Source: Acarospora socialis
Lineage: Eukaryota > Ascomycota > Lecanoromycetes > Acarosporales > Acarosporaceae
Reading direction: 5' to 3'
Assembly: GCA_025617375.2 (NCBI GenBank)
Contig: JAMYGW020000005.1
Location: 62,001-126,000 of the forward strand
DNA length: 64,000 nucleotides
Under the pieces are notes generated by a model. That model was not told the DNA's origin. It did no database searches and worked only from the letters and a program-made list of their open reading frames with translations. The translations under genes and the position numbers were made by a program. Shown piece after piece: positions 58,255 to 64,000 of the stretch; the stretch's first letter is position 1; each line of letters starts with the position of its first letter.

Positions 58255-58830
58255 AGTTCTTATCTTCACTTTTACTGCTTAGTCTCTATATTTAATTTCT
58301 ATACTCAGTCTCTACACTCAGTCTCTATACTCAGTTTTTACACTCAGTTTCTACACTTAGTCTCTATATTCAGTAAGTTTATTATTTTGCTTTAATACTT
58401 CATTCAGATGCTTCATTTTGATGCTTAGTCTTGATGCTTTGATTTGATGCTCAATTTATTGCTTAATTCTATCACTCAGTTTTGATGTTTTGTTCTAATA
58501 CTCAATTTTGATGCTTTATTCTGATGCTTTGTTTCAGTGCTCAATATATAGTTCATTTCTATCACTTAGTTTTGATGTTTCATCTCAGTGCTTTGTTTTG
58601 ATGTTTTGTTCTGATGCTCAATTTTGATGCTTTGTCTTAATGCTTTGTCTTGATGCTTCATGATGATGCTCAATTTTGATGCTTTGTCTTAATGCTTTGT
58701 GACAATGCTCAATTATGATGCTTTATCTTGATGCTTCATGACAGTGCTCAATTTTGATGTTTAATTTTGATGCTTTGATTCAGTGCTTTGTTTCAGTGCT
58801 CATTCTATCACTCAATAATAACACTTATTT
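58255..58830. repeat. 13-base minisatellite array B, inverted relative to array A
   Basis: Units such as tttgatgctcaat, tttgatgctttgt and tctctatactcag with a 13-base period. They are the reverse complement of array A units, so the two arrays face each other across about 600 bases. Confidence 0.85.
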
Positions 58831-58868
58831 TAGTGTTCAAAGCTAACTTTATATTCTAAACTCTCACA

Positions 58869-60030
58869 ATGACAGAATTTTTAAACACTAAGCTTTCACT
58901 TCTCTCTGTCAAACAACTTGTCTTTATTTTGTCAATGAGTTCAGAAAATATCTTAAATGTAAGTTCTGATCATTGTGATCATTCTTATAAGTTATTATAT
59001 GATTTAAAGAAGATGTTTAACAAATACTTAAATAACTTAAAGACTGCACAGACACAGAAGAAATGTCAGAAATTTATGAAGAATAAAGATATTAAATGAA
59101 TTAAACATATAAAGATGACAGATTACAGAGCTGTGAAACAGAAGAGAGACATTATAAAAAAGTTGAAAAAATATAAAACTGCAGATTCTGCTGTACAGAA
59201 AATCATGAAAGAGAAGATGAAGAAAGAAGTTTTGAAGAAACAATACAATTGTGAAATATCTGATAGATTTCAAGAATTATAACACTTTATTATAATGCTT
59301 TTAACTATCTGCAGCTGTCTACTATGAAGATGAGCTTAAAACTCATTTGATGAAGTAGAAGAATTAAGCTTAAATTGATGAGAAGACTGAGAAGAAAAGA
59401 TTGTTTACTAATGTTTTAACTTTAAAAGAGAAGTGTAAGTCTAAGAAATTACAGCAAGAGATATACTCTATATTAAAGTTTTATAGTTTCTCTGACTTTC
59501 TTCAGTTTATTAACAAAGATGTTATCATCAATGAAAAGCACAGCAATATCAATCAGCAAATTGACAAATGTCTTACTGTTGTAATGAAACATAAAAAAAA
59601 AATCATTAATCTCACAAAAAAACAGAAGCTACATAATGCTGAAAATTCTGATTCTGCAAAGACAATGCATTTTTTCTGTAGTGATGTTCTTAATTCTGAG
59701 CATATTGCTGATTATGATCATCTGTGAGTATTATATTACTCAGTTATAACACTTTGTACTTTTAACAGTGACTAAATAAATTCAAGAGTCTGCATTTGAT
59801 TAAGAAGAAGAGAAAGAAAAAAGTGTTATTGAGAATGTTGATAAAATTTATGTAATGAAGTCTGAAGATGAGAAGTTCTTAAATGATGATTCAATTAATA
59901 AATTTATTATTGATGCAGCAATTGCTGATGTAAAGAATGATGAGAAGAAGAAAGATGAAGCTGAAAATGATGAAAATAATGAGAGTATCATAAATAAGAA
60001 CAGTGATGAGAAGAGAAGTAAATAATAAAG
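58869..60030 (+). pseudogene. Unidentified Lys-rich coding fossil
   Basis: Consecutive open stretches on the + strand (about 58,869-59,097, 59,115-59,280, 59,401-59,727 and 59,830-60,020) share a Lys/Glu/Asn-rich composition, with an intron-like gtgagt...ttaacag segment at about 59,728-59,770. I recognise no domain; a transposon-encoded protein is likely from the setting. It is decayed like the rest of the block. Confidence 0.4.
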
Positions 60031-61540
60031 TAATACACAGTTTTGTGATGACTAGAGCTGTAAGATAGTAAAAGAATAATTAGAGATATTTGTCAAATTG
60101 TTTATTTTTATATTCTTGATGATCAATTATCTGATTATGAATATGAATTATTAATAATAAGTTATTTCTCTTTAAAATATTGTGTCTGATATTATCACAT
60201 GACATAGTATGAAGTTGTAGTATAGAATTTTACATTAAATTATTTATTTCAATAATTAATTATTGTTAACTCAATAACATGTTATGCAGAGTAGCTTTCT
60301 CATTGATTATATATGTATAAATCATAAGAATTTTGTCTTTTACTTGTGTAAAATTTGTGATCACATGATCACATTCTTATGAGAAAAAACTTACAAAGTT
60401 TCACAACACTCTTCATATCTTACTATTGTTATACTACAACAAAACATCATTTACTCAATCAGCTTACTCTGAGAAATCATCATTATATCTTTATACAGTT
60501 CTTTTTTCAGTCAGCTGACAAGTGACTTAGAAAGTTCTTTTATAAGTGCTTTCACTGATAAAATTTGATCATCTTAACAGATATAATCACTCTCTTCAAC
60601 TCTAACAAATGTGTTCAACTCAGAGTATGTTCTTTGAATTTCTGCAATGAAGCAAGAATTTTAAAAGTGATGAGAGACAACTATATGAAGTTAAGACACA
60701 GTTGCAAAAGTCAAAAAATATACTTCAATACTGTAAAACAGTTTAAGTCACTCAGCAGAAGTCTGAAAGTCTTTTATTAAAGTAGTCAGCAAATGTGATG
60801 AAAGACTCAGAATGATGTGTGTTAAGTGTTATAATATCATGAATCATTCAGCATCAAATGATGATGAAACAATAATCATAAAATGTCATCTGAAAAGCAA
60901 CAGTTGTCAGAATACAAGAAGATCATCAGCAAGACAGATTTCAATCTTTGCAGCACTGAATATCACTGTATATTATGTTTTTCAGTTATAATGCTTTATG
61001 TTGAGAAGTGTGATGTTCTAACTGCTTTTATAGTCTTAGTTGAAACTAACATCAAAAGTTACTCATTACTCATATAGTCTGCATGACAGAGTATATGAAT
61101 AAATAATCTTTACAACTCATGTTGATCACAGTTAAGTTGACAGTGTATATTTCATTAAATAGACAGTTAGTCAGCAGTATAGCATGAGTATTTTTTTATC
61201 TTTCAATAAATTCAATAAATTATGAGCCTGAGTTAGCAAGAAGCTTTCAGAGAAAATACATACTGTTTTAATATCTTGACAGCTTGATACAGAAGTTCAA
61301 AGATTGAGCAAAACAAACATTATCAATCATCAATATAAAGTTCTAAAATTGAGCAAAACAACACTTTCAGCAGCTTGATACAGAGCTCTAAGATTGAGCA
61401 AAATGAGACTTATTGACAACTTAATATGATACTCAACAATTAAGCAAATAAACACTCACACTTCTTCTTTCTCTTATTTACATTATCTTCTTCTGTACAT
61501 CTTAATACTTCATTTTATTCATTTTTTATACTATGTGTCA
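60031..61540. other. AT-rich sequence including the probable 5' LTR of a copia element
   Basis: Two short open stretches (about 60,565-60,780 and 60,883-61,077) match no family. At about 61,270-61,460 a 50-60 base unit (cagcttgatacagag...attgagcaaaa) recurs three or four times. The LTR of the downstream copia element should end near 61,540 but its start could not be placed. Confidence 0.4.
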
Positions 61541-64000
61541 ACTGTTATCAAAAGCTACATCATGAATTTTGATGACTCTTTCACAAAATAATGACTCATC
61601 TCAATTCTCAGTTGCAAGAACTGCAATCAATGATTTACTTTCATGAGAAAATGACTGATAGATGAAAATCTATAATATATTGTTAAGATCTCAGTGATCA
61701 ATACTTCTGTCAATGACTTCTTCTTTTTATTCAGCAATTTTGATTTTGAAAATCAGAAGTCTGACACAAAAACTCTGTACTAACTCATCATTTATATTAG
61801 TGCAGATGATCAGAAGTACATTGCAGACAAAATTAATGTAAAGAATGTTTGAAATATCTTGAAGTTCAAATACAAAAAGAAGCTGCAGATCACTGAAAAA
61901 CAATATTTAATGAAGTTTATTGAATACAGAACATCAACAAATATATTTATTAATGAAGTATAAACACATCTCAGCAAGCTGAACAGAAAAATTGCTGTAA
62001 CTCAGTCTGATATGACTGATCTATTTAAGTCTGAGCAACAATTTCAAACATTTCTTCAAGCATTATCTGAAAACTACACAGTGATCTGTGATGCAATCAA
62101 TACTCAAAACATCTTAAACATTAAGAAAAGTCTGCAGAAGCTTCAAGAGAAAAAAATACAATTAAAGACTGTTGAGACTGTTTTGTAAGCAGATTGATGC
62201 AAAGAGAAAGACTCAACACATTCATATTAACATGATGTGAAATATCATTATTGAAGATTGTCAAGCTTCAACAATGATTGTTCTTTTCAGTATAAATCAA
62301 TCAAATATTTTCTCTGCTGTAATTCTCATTATATTTAAGACTGTGAATATCTTTCTGCTGCTTGCAAGAACATTAAGTTAAGAAAGTTATCTGTTTTAAT
62401 TGCAGTTAAGTCAGTTAAAAAGTCAGACAAATTGTCTGCAAATAACTCACATCATAAAAATAAAATAAAGTTCAAGTACAGAAACAGAAAGTATAGAGTT
62501 TTTGATGCTGAAACTGAGAAAAATAATGACTCATTTTCATCTGAGTCTGATGCAGAAAAAGATGATGAGATTGTCACTCTGTTTAAGAAAACTGTCAGTA
62601 AGATATTTAGTTTTAAATGAGTTGCAGATTCTGAATATTTCACATACATAACTGATCAACATTAACTTTTCAGTGATTCTTTAATATGTATATGATGTTA
62701 AAGAATTAAAGTTGAGAGAGAATACTTATACTCTCACTACTGTGAAGTAACTGTAATGTAAGATGAATTCAGAAACTTTATAAATCTAAGTTCAACACTT
62801 TATGTGTCTGAACTAGAAGTTAATCTCTTATTGAGAAAGCAAATGTGCAAAATGAAATTGCAGAAAAGCTTTGATCAGCACAGTCTTTATATGTGAAATA
62901 AACATAACAATATCATGATAGAAGTGTCTGAATGAGACAGTGTTTATATAGTCAAACACATTGTAAAAGAACTGAATGAGTTCATTCTGTTATCTGTCAT
63001 ACACATGTTATTCAATTCAGAGATAACTCTTTCAGTCACAGTACTGAATATGAACTTTCAGATGCAGATTTATTCATTAAGCTCTGTTGACACTTTATTT
63101 TCTGTTGACACTTCATTTTTAAGTGAGAAGATTAAGATCTACAAACTGTGACATTAATGATTTGTTCATCTTGATTCTACAAAACTTCATGATCTTTACA
63201 AAGTTATAATTTTTAAGAAGTCAATTCTCATTACTGAAGACAAGAAGAATATCTGTGAAGTTTGTGTTCTCATTAAGTTTGTCAATCAGTGAAAACACAA
63301 TATGAACAAGAAAAAGATCAACATTCTTGTTCTAATTTTCATTGATATATATAATTTCTTATTTCTGTCATTTATCAAACATCAGTACTTTCTGAAGATT
63401 GTAAACAATTATTCTTGAAAGACATAAACAATATTGCTGAAGTAACACAATAATGTCTTACAGAAACTACAAAAGTAATGATTAAAGATTGAGCTTCAAA
63501 TTGAAGTGAAAATACTTGCTGTATAAAGTGACAATGTTACAGAGTTAAAATCAATTCTGAATAACTGATGCAGATTTTTTGACATTATACTGCAGTATAC
63601 TATGTTCTACATGTTTATTCAGAATAATGTTGTTAAAAGAGTCATTTATATCACTGAGAATTCAGTGCATGTCATGATCAAGAAGACAAAATTTTCAATA
63701 AAATTCTGAATAAAAACAGCACAAATAAATGTTTATTTTTGCAACTGAACAGTAACTGATCTCTTGATCAATAATAAACAAATAATTTTGAAGAAAATCT
63801 TCACTGATGTGCAGCTGTTCATTAATTACATTTGTGTCTGAAATTGCAAGTGCTACTTCTATGTTGATTTCAAATTGTTGTTAAAGAACAGACAGAACAA
63901 GTTTATGAATTGAGAATGAGTGAAAGTTTTCATAAATTATGCAAATAAAATCACAAAACAGTATCTGCTTTGAGTTTCAGATCTTAAGTAAATCATTAAG
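61541..64000 (+). mobile_element. Ty1/copia retrotransposon, cut by the window end (fossil)
   Basis: A primer-binding-site-like box (tgttatcaaaag, 61,543..61,554) resembles the Met-tRNA site TGGTATCAGAGC typical of copia elements. It is followed by a copia gag region (UBN2-like, about 61,850-62,190; TQSDMTDLFKSEQQFQTFLQ is readable), a zinc-knuckle region about 62,290-62,360, protease about 62,620-62,800, the pre-integrase domain about 62,900-63,200 and integrase from about 63,300 to the end. Reverse transcriptase and the 3' LTR lie beyond the window. It is broken by many mutations. Confidence 0.8.

Noticed and set aside
57126-58830. CRISPR-like array from short regular repeats
   Set aside because: Units are contiguous 13-base minisatellites without spacers, in a eukaryotic genome.
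48430-64000. Classical CpA-type RIP as explanation of the AT-rich block
   Set aside because: CA and TG remain frequent and the LTR comparison shows changes mainly at CpC and CpG.

Overview
The window comes from a filamentous ascomycete (Pezizomycotina; a Dothideomycetes-like fungus is my guess, not proven). The genes have several short introns of about 50-120 bases with GT-AG ends and CTRAY-like branch points. The gene content is typical of the group: a Gly/Tyr-rich Sso1 syntaxin, a Clr5-domain protein, an NB-ARC/TPR NOD-like receptor, kinesin-5/BimC and GPI14. I rebuilt exon boundaries by hand from reading frame, splice sites and family conservation, so spliced models are inferences; most close in frame with every junction in phase.

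Bases 1 to about 47,900 are ordinary gene-dense euchromatin with about 50% GC or more. In order it holds: SSO1 (+), eIF4E (-), a doubtful small ORF (-), a Clr5 protein (+), SYM1/Mpv17 (-), a DUF7708-like/NB-ARC/TPR NLR (-), an ACSF3-like acyl-CoA synthetase (-), a BolA protein (+), ribosomal protein uS5/Rps2 (+), a secreted alpha/beta hydrolase (-), a NEDD1-like WD40 protein (+), an unknown coiled-coil protein (-), mitochondrial Ile-tRNA synthetase (-), a PHAF1/UPF0183 protein (-), kinesin-5 (+), an unknown conserved protein (-), NBS1/Xrs2 (-), a three-motif RPEL protein (+), TRAX (-), GPI14 (+) and an F-box-like protein (-). Genes mostly alternate as divergent pairs sharing 240-330 base promoters and convergent pairs. 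They are housekeeping genes of unrelated pathways with no biosynthetic cluster.

Between about 47.9 and 48.4 kb the sequence switches abruptly to an AT-rich, gene-poor block that runs to the window end. It is built from decayed transposable elements: a 1.5 kb LTR miniature (TRIM) with 164-base LTRs and a 5-base target duplication, a 6.2 kb Ty3/gypsy chromovirus with 361-base LTRs and a 5-base target duplication, a pair of inverted 13-base minisatellite arrays, an unidentified Lys-rich coding fossil, and a Ty1/copia element running off the end.

The most striking signal is the mutation pattern of this block. CC, GG and CG dinucleotides are almost gone while CA/TG and CT/AG stay common. That is not the CpA-to-TpA pattern of Neurospora-type RIP. 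The TRIM gives an internal control: its left LTR still has CC/CG/GG and its right LTR has lost nearly all of them, almost entirely by C-to-T or G-to-A changes at CpC and CpG.
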